64,000 nt of DNA from Caprimulgus europaeus. Its lineage: Eukaryota > Chordata > Aves > Caprimulgiformes > Caprimulgidae. This document shows positions 37,755 through 49,100 of the stretch, piece by piece; within the stretch, counting starts at the first letter, position 1, and each line of letters opens with the position of its first letter. A model generated the notes under the pieces. That model was not told the DNA's origin. It ran no database searches and saw only the letters and a list, made by a program, of their open reading frames with translations. Position numbers and translations under genes: made by a program. The stretch spans positions 43,316,839 to 43,380,838 of the forward strand of contig OU015532.1 of NCBI GenBank assembly GCA_907165065.1. Direction: 5' to 3'.

Positions 37755-39117
37755 CTGTTAGCAGTGAAAAGGAGGAGGACAGGTTACATACCTACAGTTA
37801 ACCACACATTTCAGCTCTTGGCCCTTGGTTTTCTGGTGCTGCAGATAGAGAATCACTTATTTCTGTGGCTAAAACAGAAGGCATGAGGAAGCGTGGAAGA
37901 GAAACAAGAACTCTGGTTTCCACATGTGACAAACAACAAAACAAAGGCATTCAGTTTTACACAGGGAAACCCTGGAGGAACACAGAAGAGTTTAAATTCA
38001 TTTACAACATAATATAGTGAGAAACAGCTGGACTAGGACTCTACATAGAATTAAAAATTGCATAATTCAGCTTAGAAAGGTGCAGGATACAGAAAACAAG
38101 CTCAACAGAATGAATGTAAACTAATACAGTAATCAGACTGAATAAAACACAGATTGGAAGTTACTGTTCTAGACTTCTAAGAGAAGGATTGTCCAAACTG
38201 AATCATAAATCTCAAGGAATCCCAGAATTGCCTAGATTGGAAAAGACCTTTAAGATCATTGAGTCCAATTAACCCAATACTGACAACCCCTTGACTAAAC
38301 CACGTCCCTCAGCACTATGTCTATATAACTCTTAAAAGGAATTTGCAGGAAAGCAATCAAAAATAAACAGATCACTTGTGCCCAGAGGCTCTAGACTTAA
38401 TAAGGAGCAGATTTTCCACAGAAAATAACGATGAAAGATTGACTTACCCAGTAGCCAGCCATCTTTATGTAGCTCGGTTTCAAACTGGCTCGTAAGGGCT
38501 GCCTGCTGTAAGACCGTGCAGTCCGGCAGGCTGCCTGGCCAGTGCGTTTCTGCGCTCAGGAGGACTCCTCTGGCATCACACACCATCAGGCAGTTCAGAG
38601 AATGGAGACCCTTTCGGTTCACATAGGAGAGGTCCTCAGCATTTGGCGCTTTGATTGCCACGTGGGTGCAGTCAACCACCCCCAGCACTCCCGGCATGCC
38701 AGCCAGCCCATAAAAGTCATCCTTCAGGCTCTGCACGCTCGCTTCATCCTCAGGAAAGTGGATAAACTGGGAGGCTCTTTCCACCAACGCCTCGGTCACA
38801 TTGGCAACGCAGCGGCTCATGGAAGCCTGACTAATGCCAATAGCATCGCCCATGCGTGTCTGGAAGGAGCCAGAGGTGTAGAAACCCAAGGCAGCGAGGA
38901 TCTGCGTCTCCGGACTGATGGCCCTGGAGCGCTGCGTAGGGCGAGAGAGGCTGGCTCCCAGGAGATCCACCAAGTAGTAAATGAACTGGCGGGGAAAGCC
39001 ATACGTGGAGATTAGATACTCATCTGTGACATCCTCCAGCTTGAAGCGATCCAAAGTCCTGTGTCCACGGCCATAGAGCAGGAGGTCGCAGTCCAGAACC
39101 GCAATAGGTACGGCCAT
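37378..39117 (-). CDS. HARBI1: HARBI1, domesticated Harbinger transposase-derived protein (two coding exons, 348 aa)
   Basis: HARBI1 is a vertebrate protein derived from a PIF/Harbinger DNA transposase. The family is known to act in the nucleus with the Myb-like partner NAIF1; its cellular substrate is unclear. Coding exons are 39117-38448 and 37754-37378, joined in the codon of Gly224 (donor GTAAGT, acceptor CTAACAG). The product, from [20 protein letters not shown] to [10 protein letters not shown], matches the human protein (349 aa) over its whole length. The DDE catalytic residues are present: D149 in [17 protein letters not shown]199 in [10 protein letters not shown] and E260 in [11 protein letters not shown]. 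The N-terminal helix-turn-helix region contains [11 protein letters not shown]. There are no terminal inverted repeats, consistent with a fixed host gene. It is divergent to ATG13 across a shared CpG island. Confidence 0.97.
37755..38447 (-). other. HARBI1: HARBI1 intron
   Basis: A 693-nt intron with GT-AG borders. It holds one CR1 fragment (38211-38338) and otherwise ordinary AT-rich sequence. Confidence 0.9.
38211..38338 (-). mobile_element. CR1 LINE, 3' fragment in the HARBI1 intron
   Basis: The plus strand reads AGAATTGCCTAGATTGGAAA, AGACCTTTAAGATCATTGAG, TCCAATTAACCCAATACTGA and ACCACGTCCCTCAGCAC. This is the reversed 3' end of the CR1 subfamily with a CAACCCAACACTG-type tail. It is diverged. 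Confidence 0.85.
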
Positions 39118-39178
39118 GGCTAACGGCCGGGGCTTCCTCCGGGGCTCCTCCGTCAGGGAGCATTCCCACAGCCTTCAC
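38448..39178 (-). CDS. HARBI1: HARBI1 first coding exon (start ATG 39117; residues 1-223)
   Basis: The ATG at 39117 opens the conserved N-terminus. An acceptor (CTTTCTGCAG) ending at 39179 places about 61 nt of 5'UTR in this exon and implies an upstream non-coding exon. The exon ends CTG G at the GTAAGT donor. D149 and D199 lie here. Confidence 0.93.
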
Positions 39179-39571
39179 CTGCAGAAAGCGAAGGGGAAGG
39201 AGATGCAGAATGGTTCTGACTGGTCACACTTTTCCTTGTTTTTTCTATGTTTTTACTTCTTTCTACGCTTTTACAGACGGGGGGTGGCAGCAGGCGGGCT
39301 CACTGCGGAGCCGGGAACTCACTGCCCGTGCCGAGGAAGGGCTGGTGCACCCGACAGCCCGCTGCCTGAGTTTGGGGACCGTCCCCGACCGCGTTCAGAC
39401 CCGGAACGGCAGAGAAACGAACCGCCGTTAGCCGGGTGTCTGTGTCCCGGCCCCGCTGCCGTCGGGCGGCTGAAACGAGCCCGGCGGGCCCTGTCCTTGC
39501 CGAACACCCCTGCGCGCTGCAGGGCAGCGCCCGTCCCCCCGCGTCCCGCCGAGCAGCGACACGGCCCTTAC

Positions 39572-39870
39572 CGCTTCCAGGCCCCCGCGGTGCCCGCCGG
39601 CCCGGCCCCCGCGGCGAGCGGCGACGTTACCGCCGTCCCGCCGAGGTCCTTGCGTTCGCCGTGGCAGATTCGCCACAGCAAGGGGCTGCCGGCGAGAGCG
39701 GCGGCAGCGGGTGTTGCCCCTCTCAGCTCGGCTCCGGCTCCCTCCGGTGCAGGCCCGGGGCGGTGCGGGTGGGCGGGGAGCGGCGGCTCCGTGTGGAAAG
39801 TGCCGCCGCGGACACCCCGTCACCTCCCCGTCACCTCCCTCCCTCCCCTCCCTTGCGGCGGATGAAAACA
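39572..39870 (-). other. HARBI1: Candidate HARBI1 non-coding first exon
   Basis: The donor after 39572 on the minus strand is near consensus, and it pairs with the acceptor at 39179 across a 393-nt 5'UTR intron. The 5' limit given is only a guess within the CpG island. Confidence 0.35.
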
Positions 39871-39999
39871 AACAGCGATGGCGGCGGCGCGGCGCAGGCC
39901 GCGGCTCTGAGGGCAGCACCGGCCTGACTCTGTCGTCAGCCCCGCGCTCCCACGGGCGCTGACACCTGCCGCCAACCTCCGCCGAGCCGGCCCGGGCCC

Positions 40000-40226
40000 A
40001 CCACCGAGGAGAAGGAGGAAGCGGAGCGGTGCTGGCCGGAGTCCCAGGGCGGCCGCGGGGCCCCCCGGGGTTTGGAGGTGCAGAGAGCGGGCCCGGGGCC
40101 GCGGGGTCCCCACCCCGTGCCCGGGCGAGGCGCTGAGGAGACGGCGGGGGAGCGGGGACCTCTCGGGCAGCCGGGCCTTCGCGCGGGATGAGCCGCCGCG
40201 CTGCCAGCACTGCCGCCCCCGCGCAG
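40000..40226 (+). other. ATG13: Candidate ATG13 non-coding first exon
   Basis: The exon ends CCCCGCGCAG before GTACCGGGG at 40227, inside the shared CpG island. The start site cannot be placed precisely. It must splice over about 5.8 kb to the start-codon exon at 46038, or first to the candidate exon at 40609. Confidence 0.5.
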
Positions 40227-40608
40227 GTACCGGGGCCGGGCCGGGGCTGGGGGCCTCGGGAGCTCCTTCGAGGGGAGGGGATCGGGACGCGGCTCTGGAG
40301 CCTTTGGCTTTGTGTCTGTATTTGACTTTGGCTTCGCCTCTCGCTGAAGCCGGGGATTGCCGCAGCCGTGCCGGTGCCCCACAGCCGGGCTGCGCTTCCC
40401 TGGCGGCTGTCGGTGGCTATGGGGAGGGACGTGGCCCGCTGAAACACCTCCAAATGGTGCCTTTGAACATCAAAACGCTCTAGAGCCTGTTGGAAAGAGC
40501 AGTTCAGACCCCGTTGTATAGTTCTTCTGTAAGATGTGAGTTTGCTGTCTGTTAGGAAAGATCAGGGGGTTTACAAATCATCCTCTTTCTTTCCTGTTGG
40601 AGCTGCAG

Positions 40609-40680
40609 CTCTCAGGGCACCACCAGAGTCATTCCCACCGATCTGGAGGGAGCAGAGACACCTTCCCCATCAGTGAACAG
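40609..40680 (+). other. ATG13: Possible second ATG13 5'UTR exon
   Basis: A 72-nt block lies between a good acceptor (CTTTCCTGTTGGAGCTGCAG) and a donor (GAACAG then GTAGAA). No protein is implied. It is only a splice-site-based suggestion. Confidence 0.22.
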
Positions 40681-41514
40681 GTAGAAAAGGGTCACATAGT
40701 TCCACAAGTTTGTAGGACTGAGCTTACAAACTGCCTATTTAAAAGTCTCAAAAGTGGCATGACTAGGCACAAAGTAAGGAGGAAAAACATAATAAATTAC
40801 TGCCTTAGCTGAAAATTAGTTGGCTATGCAAAATGCAGTGTAGAGCATCTCCAAGTTATTGCAGGAGTGGCCTGACCTGGTGGAACTCTCCTTCTTGTGG
40901 CAAGAAATAAGTCATTCAGATGAGTCAGGCTGTATTTAGATGTCTGGAAGGATCATACAGAATCACCTTAATTCTGCTTAAGTGGTATTGTATAATCTCA
41001 ACTTTTCTGAACATGTCTTCACACAAAATTGAGACCTGGTGGTTGTAGTACAGGGTACCTGGAAGCAGGTTCTGGTTTAGTCTGTGGACTTTGGTCTGAC
41101 AAAGAAAACGAAAGGATAGACCTTTGGACTGACACCATTTTTAGACCCTAGGGAAGTACAGAATGTAACTGCAGGTCAACAGGAATTATTTAATTTTTTT
41201 TTTTAAGCCAGTGGAGTCAGCAGTGCTGACTTAAGTAAGATAGTTCCTAAGCTGGGAAATCATTTATCAGTTATGAAGTAAATCTATTTCCTGATCAGCA
41301 GGAAAAATTACCTCTTTATCATTCAAAACTTAACAATATAGTGAACTACAGAGCCTTTGATTTCATCAGAATATTTATATTATGCGAAACAGTTTTTTCT
41401 GCTAGAATCTACTCTAGTCTTCTCTTTAAAAAAGCCATAAACTTTAAAGAATAAGAGTAGCACACCTTAAAATTTAGAACAGTTCCCTCCCTCTCCCCAG
41501 GTTTTTGACTAATT

Positions 41515-41985
41515 GTGATAGTTTCACTGGGCTAGTAGCTAACACAGCCATTCACTCACTCCCCTCCGGCCCAGGGGACAGGAGAGAGGACTGGGGAGCA
41601 AGGGTAAGGAGACTGGTAGGGTGAGAAAGGAACAATTTAATAATGGAAATGAAATAAAACTTGAAATAATAATGATATTAAAATAATAATAATAGTAATA
41701 GTAATAAAATATGCAAATAAGTGGTGCCCAGTGCAGTTTCTCACCACCCACCGACCCAGCCCGGCCCGTTCCCAGAGAACGATCCCGGAGCAGCGACAAT
41801 CCCGAACTGAAACCGCAATCCCGGGAGAGCGAGAGCCCGAGCGAGAGCCAGAGAGAGCCAGAGAGGAAGAGCCCCTCATGGATCTCCTGCCCATGGGGGA
41901 CAGGAGATGGAACAGCCCCTTGGCAGAGCCAAATGCCCATGGAGCTGATTAAATATTCCTCACCCCCTTAGATCTTGTGCTTGTG
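41515..41985 (-). mobile_element. Solo LTR remnant of an avian ERVL-type endogenous retrovirus
   Basis: A recognisable order of blocks fits a common bird ERVL-type LTR read in reverse: a CATTCACTCACTCCCC block, an AATAAT-rich stretch, TTTCTCACCACCCACCGACC, then a CCCGAGCAGCGA-like GC-rich block. No internal retroviral genes accompany it, so it is a solo or partial LTR. It is a diverged fossil. Its exact limits and subfamily need a repeat library. Confidence 0.6.
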
Positions 41986-44900
41986 GACTAATAAAACATG
42001 AAGTCCTTCACTTCCAGCGACAAAAATGAAAACACTGGTGTGTTCTCAGTGTTTCTTTCGTAGGAGATCCCAGGCTGAAAGCAGAACACAGCACTATTCT
42101 AACTACTAAAGAGAAACCACCTCTGTTCCAGCTACAAACCAGGACACTAATCTACTAAGATGATGAAATGGAGATTAAAAGTAATTGTAGGATACTGGAA
42201 TTTGACTTGTAGGCACAGCCTGGAAACAGAGCGGTGTCTTTATGGAGGTCTTTTTATAGTTGCTTATTAATGTGCTCAAAATACCTGCTTGCAGTGAAGC
42301 TTCTTGGTCACTGAAGGGGATGTTCTAGGAAAGCTTTCTTGGCAGTCAAGCCTATTTATCAAAGGCACTCTATTAAAAGCTTAAAAAACTTCCATGTGTT
42401 TCTTCATTACCAGAATGATTCAGTGAGGCTTTTCCAGAGCTTCACATGGGAAGTCCTCAGAGATTTGGGTCCTGTAGTAACAAAGAAGTTCTGGAAGGGT
42501 GGGAGGGACAAGGAGCCTCGTCTGAAGGGCACAGTCAGGTAGCCAGGAACATGCATCTGGGAGGAGAGCTGTCCACAGCCCTCCTTACAGCGACAGCCCT
42601 TCTTTTTTCTTCCCTCTGCTCTTTTTGATTTCACTCTGGGATAGGAATCATGAGCAATTATTTCGCGTTGGTAAACAATCTGTTTGAAAGGAATGCATGA
42701 TGACTTTAAGCTGTAGCAGCCGTGGCTCAGAGTGAAATCTCAGAGGAGGGAGGTGGTGGAAGCAGCCTGTATGTACTTTCCCCAGCAGCAATAAGAATGC
42801 CTGGTATGTGTCAGGTTTACGAAAGCAAGTCCCAAGCAGACGCAGACGCTGAATTCCCACGTGTTAAACGCGGACTGTGACGTGAGTACTGGCAGCGTGA
42901 CCGTGCACCAGTGGTGTGGTATCAGCAGGGCTGCTGGAGTGTGCTGGTAGCTGTTGTTTCTCTGGGCTCTACCAAGGCACGAAGGAGAGGGCTCTTGCAG
43001 TTCATTGCATCATGCACATGAACTTAACGCTGATGTGTCCTTCTCCTTGGAGCAGGAGAGTATAAATACCAGTGCAGCGTTATCGGGCACAACGCTCAGA
43101 TGTTAAACTGTTGGATAAGCCTGGTATTGTTCTCTGCCTCATAACCTTGTGAGAAAGAATCAAGCTTTAGTCAGAAGAGCCACATGTGGCAGTTCTCCTT
43201 TGAATATCTCTCTCTGATGTTTCTGTTTAGAGGAAAGGGGAGACAAAGGTGTATAAATAAAGGCAATAGTGTGAAAATGGACGTTGTGGGAAGAAGGAGA
43301 CAAAGCAAAAAGCTGTGCGGCTTGTTTTTACCTGTGAACAGCTGATGTGTGAGGCTAAAGCAGTGAGGTATCAGTTTACTTAAGGGATTATGTGGTTGAG
43401 GGGGAATCAGTCATCTGTGAGTTTCTAACCTAGACCAAAGGTTATTTCCTTCTAGTTGTTATTCGGTGTAAAATGAGACAGCGTCTTCCTTGAGCTAAGC
43501 ACATGCCTGGCACTTAACAAGGAGCCGTGCTGGCGTTGCAACCTGCAGGACCTGAGAAGTTGTTTGAACTTGGTGGAATTAAGTTTAAAGACTTTCCTTC
43601 CTGTTCAGGTCGGCTGGTGGCAGCTAACCTGCCAGTAATGAGGCATTTTTGGGAACTAAATGTTTGCTGTAATTCTAGGCTTGTCTTGACATCAAGAATG
43701 AATCAGATGAATGCTGTCCTAAGCCTTAGCAGATCTCAGGTAATCACCAGAGGCCCTCCTGCAAAATGAGGAGAAAGATAGTGGTTGTCAGATGACAGCC
43801 CTTAGACATGTCAGGAGCTGAGTTCCCAGGTCTCAATTTCCCCCTGAAATTACAGATTCTTGACAGGAAACCTTGCCCAATGCTTTCTGCTCTGCTTTAG
43901 GCTCTGGTGAGTCAACCGTGGCTGCCATTTGGAGCTTTGAGAGGTAAGAGTGAATCTCCAAATGTGCCATGAATGTTACAGATGGTTTGAGATCTTGCAG
44001 GAAGAATCCCAGTTCTGCTGCAGCAGGGCAGAACCGTGAAGCTCTCGTTCCTTGAACCCTGAATCTAAGACATGGCTCTGGTGGCTGTTTCTCTCCTCTC
44101 TAGAAATATTTGGGTATATTGTAATGAGAACTAATTCCTACACTGCACAGAGAACCATGCTGATGATCTGTTTTGTTTCCTTTCTTAACAGACCAGTGAG
44201 CCTAACACCTTCCATTAGTTCCTGGATGTCTTGCAGTAGTCAATACCAGAATTCTTTTCCAGCCCCAGAATGTAGGTGTGTTATTTAACAGCTCTCCTAC
44301 AACATCAGGAAATACTTCCTTGCCTATTTCTCCCTCGCATAGAAAAGCCCTCTTACTTCTTTTCACATTGAAAGCTAATCTGATTTCTCCTGGTATTTAA
44401 ATGGCAGCATTCTCTTCGCTGAGAAAAATGTGGGTTTTTTTTAAAGCAGTATTTTATTGCCCATATCAGGCAGGTTTTGTTGTAAATCTGGGGTCCTCTC
44501 AACCCTTACAGTGCTTTACTTAGTTAAATCAAAAGAATAATAACAGGCCATTCTCACCTTTTCTTTTTTTAAGTGGGAAGTGTCTATACTAAAAGCCTAT
44601 TTATTTGAGTGCTGCATCAGTTAAACATCTAGTGCTTTAAGTGCTGACTTCCTTTTGCATCCCCCCATCCCTAGTAGAAAAGATCTGCAATTTCTGTCTA
44701 GTGGAGGTAAAGGCAGGGAGAAAAGTATAGTATTTTTGATGAGGAGGTTAAAACATCCAAAGGATAATTTGGTCATGCATCTACTGTTGAATTGCTTGTG
44801 TTAGTTCTCAAAATTAAATTATAATTTGTGATGAGAACAGTACAGTGCTAGGAGATGCAGTATGAGTGTAGCCTAGGAACTCCCAGCTGTATTAGGTAGG

Positions 44901-45714
44901 TGTCCAGCTTTCTTATTACTGAGTCATTCAGAAAGCAGCACTCTTCTCTGTAAACTGCTCTGTGAATTGCTGTACTCTTCTCTAGCAGCCCCTCTTGGAT
45001 GATGCTCCTCAAGCATTACTTCAAATAGGTGTTTACTGCTACTGAAGTTTCACCAGCGGCTTCGGGCTGGTTAGCTGTCTCAAAAACAGCACCAAGGATT
45101 AAGAGTGAATTAATACTTTGGAGGCTTATGAGCAAAAAGTACAATTCATGCTGCTAATTAAGGCATTCCTCCCCACGGTCTTTCTATGGTTATTAACTTG
45201 CACGTGAGAAAACGGAGAGGCAGAAGAATTGTGATTTATCTCAGGCCACATGACTCGATGGTGGCAGAAATCCGATGGTGCCTTGGCCTCTGGGAGTTCC
45301 TTGTTTTGCTACAGACAATCATATTTTGAAAAGCAAGGCAGTGTGAATGTGGGAGCTGAGCACTTGTTGTCAGAGCTTTCAAGAGAAGTGAACACAGAAA
45401 TTTAGTTTATCCCTTGGCAAAAAAGAAAAGAATGTTTCTTTTCAGTTGGTGTTAGGTAAATTTGTAGCTGTACAGGTTTCCTGCAAGTACTATTTGTTGA
45501 AAGTAAAGAAGCAGTATTGCTGTTTCCAGCAGTGGTTTATTATCTAGATTTCACTACCTACTGAAATACTGCTGGAATACTGGATTTAGAATTTCAGACT
45601 CAATAAAACAATTTGGCTTTGTTTTGGAACAGTGCTGATAACTAAAGATATCTTATTTATGAAGCTGGGACTGCTGTGTCCAATGGATAGCTTGGTATAA
45701 AATCCAGTCACTGT

Positions 45715-45795
45715 GGTCTTGGGGTGTTTTAGGTTTGGTTTTTGGTATTTGTTTTTTGGGTTTTGGTTGGTTATTTGTTTTTTTTTTTTAATTAA
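45715..45795. repeat. T/G-rich low-complexity run
   Basis: Runs of GGTTTGG, TTTTTGG and a final T10-type tract, all within an ATG13 intron. Similar runs occur near 25360-25430 and 46180-46210. Confidence 0.8.
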
Positions 45796-46037
45796 GCTAA
45801 CAAAATTGGAGAACTTGTATGCAGTTTTAATTGTCAACTCTCTGTTGTTTCTTTTCTAGTATCTTTTGCACTGACCAGATAAACTATTCATGCACTTTTA
45901 TACCTCACACCCACCCCCCACAGTTCTTAGCATGTCAGGATTTTGATTTGCTTATCATTTTTCTAGCAGCAGAATATTTTGAAATCCAAATTAAAGCTGA
46001 AGGAAGACTTCATTCCCGTGCCTGTGCTCTGTTTCAG

Positions 46038-46119
46038 ATTGCCATATGCAATGGACACTGATCTCAGTTCCCAGGACAGGAAGGACCTGGACAAGTTCAT
46101 CAAATTTTTTGCTTTAAAG
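46038..46119 (+). CDS. ATG13: ATG13 start-codon exon (ATG 46051; residues 1-23)
   Basis: The acceptor is CTCTGTTTCAG and the donor GTAACT. The exon reads [20 protein letters not shown] then ALK. An out-of-frame ATG at 46046, in weak context, opens a 23-codon frame that overlaps the main start and stops at 46115-46117. Confidence 0.96.
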
Positions 46120-49100
46120 GTAACTTTTTCTCTTTCTTGTTTAAGAAAAGCCATACTTGCTGTGGCTAGAGTAACAGGGTTGGGGTTTGTGGGGGTTTTT
46201 TTTGTTTTTGCTAAAGACCAAAGCAGGAAAAGCTGAATGCAAATTTAGGAGATTCCTGAGAATAACTAGAAAAACATCTTTTCCCCTTTTTTCTACCTTC
46301 AAATCATCTTCCTTCCCCCAGAAGTGTCTTGCTGTAGAATCAGTTATAGGCACTTCACACCCCTGACAGCATTGGGCTCCTATCAACACATCCAGCTGTT
46401 AGGTTGTATCTTCTGTTGGACTCCACTCATTCAACCTATTGAAACCTTTATATTGCATGCAAAAGCAGTAATACCAGAATGTTCTTCTGAATTATGTTGC
46501 TATGTGATTATAAAATTCAGCCTCACTTGGTACAGAGATGCAAGGAGATACTCTGACAATGTTATAAATGTCCAGACTCACTTGACTCACATTTATGTGT
46601 CCAAGTTCAGGATATAGTTGTAAATTTTGTTTCATTATTACCAAAAACTGTGCAACTCCTGATCACAAAGTCAACTCAGTCATTTCATGTTATTACCAAG
46701 AAAGGAGTCAGCTTAAAATGATTGTCTGACTAGAATACATTTACCTGTTATATGTAATAATTTAAGTTGATTACACCTGAAGACTAGCATAGAAAACTAT
46801 TTCTCTACATCCTGGTCAGCCCTTTAATTTTTTTTTACTTGGAACTTGTCTAGCTCACGTTCTGAACTGAGGGCTCTGCTTGAGCCCAGAATATGAGTGT
46901 ATCTTTTCCTTTCTATTCCAGACAGTACAAGTAATTGTCCAGGCCCGACTTGGAGAGAAAATCTGTACCCGATCCTCATCCTCCCCAACAGGCTCTGACT
47001 GGGTAAAGTCATCTTTTCTAGAGGAGCTCCATAGCTGTTGGGGTTTTTATCTGTGTGCACACGTGTGTGTGTGTGTTGAGAACACAATGTAGTTGTTACA
47101 GGCTTGTGCAGACTATAATAACTATTCACAGAATAACTGTTGTATTCAGTGATGCTCGGTGGTGGTGGGTTGTTTTGTTGTTGTTGACATGCAGTGTGTC
47201 ACTCTGGGCTCCTAAGGACTGATGAGAGGAGAGAGAAATCCCTCTTGGCAACTGCTGCTAGCTAAGGTGCAGTTCCAAGATCTGCTGAGGGTGGGGTGAT
47301 GAGTTCTTTTCTGTCAGAAGTTGGCAACTCTGCAATTCAGGACTTGTAAGTAATGGGCTTTAGTAAAACTGAAGAGACTCAGGATACTTTATGAGTGAAC
47401 ACAGGACTCGAGTGATGGAAAAGGAACACGATTTTTATGGCAGGATCAAGAAAAACATTTGAATTAGCAGCCAAGGAAATGTTGCCAATATGAAAAGCCT
47501 GAGCCCATCTGGGAATTTTCTGTTTCATAAATATTTCAGTGGACACTGACCTAGTGTGTGAGATGTGGGTCTCTGAGTCTGTCTGCAGTGTACCATTAGG
47601 CAGTAGTTCAAAGAAATTATTAAAAAAAAAGGAATAATCTCTTTCATTCTGCAGTTCAATTTGGCAATCAAAGATATACCAGAGGTTACTCATGAAGCAA
47701 AGAAAGCCCTGGCAGGACAACTACCTGCTGTTGGACGGTCTATGTGCGTGGAGATTTCTCTCAAAACCTCAGAGGTGAGAATGGAGTCAAAATAAATGCC
47801 TTTTTTTTCTTTTTTACTACGTGAATCTTAAGTCATCTACTAGAGCTCCTGCCCTTTAGTCCAAGACAATGTGAAAACATCTTAATTTATGAAGTTAGGT
47901 AGTATGGTAATGAAAATAAATGTATTGTTTAACAGAAGCAATTCACTGCAGATGTCTGAGACCAAGCACATAAATGATAGAGCAGCAAAATTTAGTTTCT
48001 TAGACCCCGAAGAGCTTAGCTGTTCTGAGGAAGGTGTTGCCTCAGGTGATCTAGTTATGCAGTGAGACTTCCAGTACACCTTTTTCTATTGTTGCATTAA
48101 AACAAAGTGGGAGCCAGGAGAAACAGCTTCACAGAGAGGTACTGCTGTTGCTGATCATTAATGAGGTGTGAAAAGGTTCGTGTTCTGAAGCAAGCCTTTG
48201 TTTGCTGTCCTTTCTCTGACCCAGGGAGACTCCATGGAGCTGGAAATTTGGTGTCTAGAAATGAATGAAAAGTAAGTGCATTCTTCACACTTTCTTTGTG
48301 TGTGTGTGTGTGTGTGTTTGTTTTAGCTGATGAAATGGGGAAGCACACTCAATCCGTGGTGATGAATGAGCACATACTGGCTCTGTGGCCTGGGACATTT
48401 CAGAGGGAAGTCCCCTGTTTGTGCAGCGCAGCACTCAAACTGTTTATTTAACATTGGCATCAAGAAAAGAAACTATTAATTTTATTCCTTCTTCATTCTT
48501 CTATTACAACTAATATGCCTCCTCAGATAAAAGAATTCATATACTCAGTAACTACAAATGTTTTAATTACTGACAGGATGTTTCTATCTACTAGAAGGCT
48601 GCATGGCACTTTTCAGCAATTACCTCTACAACAGGTGACTAGGTTGAAGTAGGACACTTAGCTGGTTGGTCAATAACAGTTAGCCACACCAGGGTTTTAT
48701 TTTATCATTTTGGCAACAAAACTGACCTTAAACAATTGGCCCAGACTCATTTTGATTAAAAACAAACAAAAAACAAAATCAAAAGCCCTTACTTGAGAAC
48801 AAAAGACTTATTTTTTTCCTTTGTGTTCTATAGGTGTGATAAGGAAATCAAAGTTTCATACACTGTATACAACAGGCTGTCTCTACTGCTGAAGTCTTTG
48901 CTTGCCATAACCAGGGTAACTCCAGCCTACAGACTCTCAAGGAAACAAGGCCATGAATATGTAATATTGTACAGGTAAAGTGCAAAATGAAATCCCTCAT
49001 TTGAAATACAAACAGCAGAGACTGTAGACTTTGTGCAGTGGTAAATGTGGTAAAAAGGGATGAGTGATATAAATTCAAATGATTTGGATTTAACTACTAC

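Larger units (their letters stand above)
39260..40460. promoter_or_regulatory. Shared bidirectional CpG-island promoter of HARBI1 and ATG13
   Basis: A dense CpG island lies between the divergent HARBI1 and ATG13 genes. A strong minus-strand donor (AAGCG then GTAAGG, at 39571) and a strong plus-strand donor (GCGCAG then GTACCG, at 40227) mark the two non-coding first exons, about 650 bp apart. GATGGCGGCGGCG at about 39877-39889 resembles a YY1 site of the kind found near housekeeping start sites, and GAGGAAGCGG near 40014 resembles an ETS site. No TATA box is evident. Confidence 0.8.
40681..46037 (+). other. ATG13: ATG13 5'UTR intron
   Basis: AT-rich intronic sequence with one avian LTR remnant (about 41515-41985) and a T/G-rich low-complexity run at 45715-45795. 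I see no coding exon or RNA gene in it. Confidence 0.7.

Noticed and set aside
39116-40453. Long open frames in the HARBI1/ATG13 CpG island (up to 341 codons)
   Set aside because: Same GC effect; no conserved protein recognised, and the region is better explained as a bidirectional promoter.
41539-41940. 133-codon minus-strand frame in the ATG13 5' intron
   Set aside because: It lies in the LTR remnant and low-complexity AAT repeats; no protein family is recognisable.
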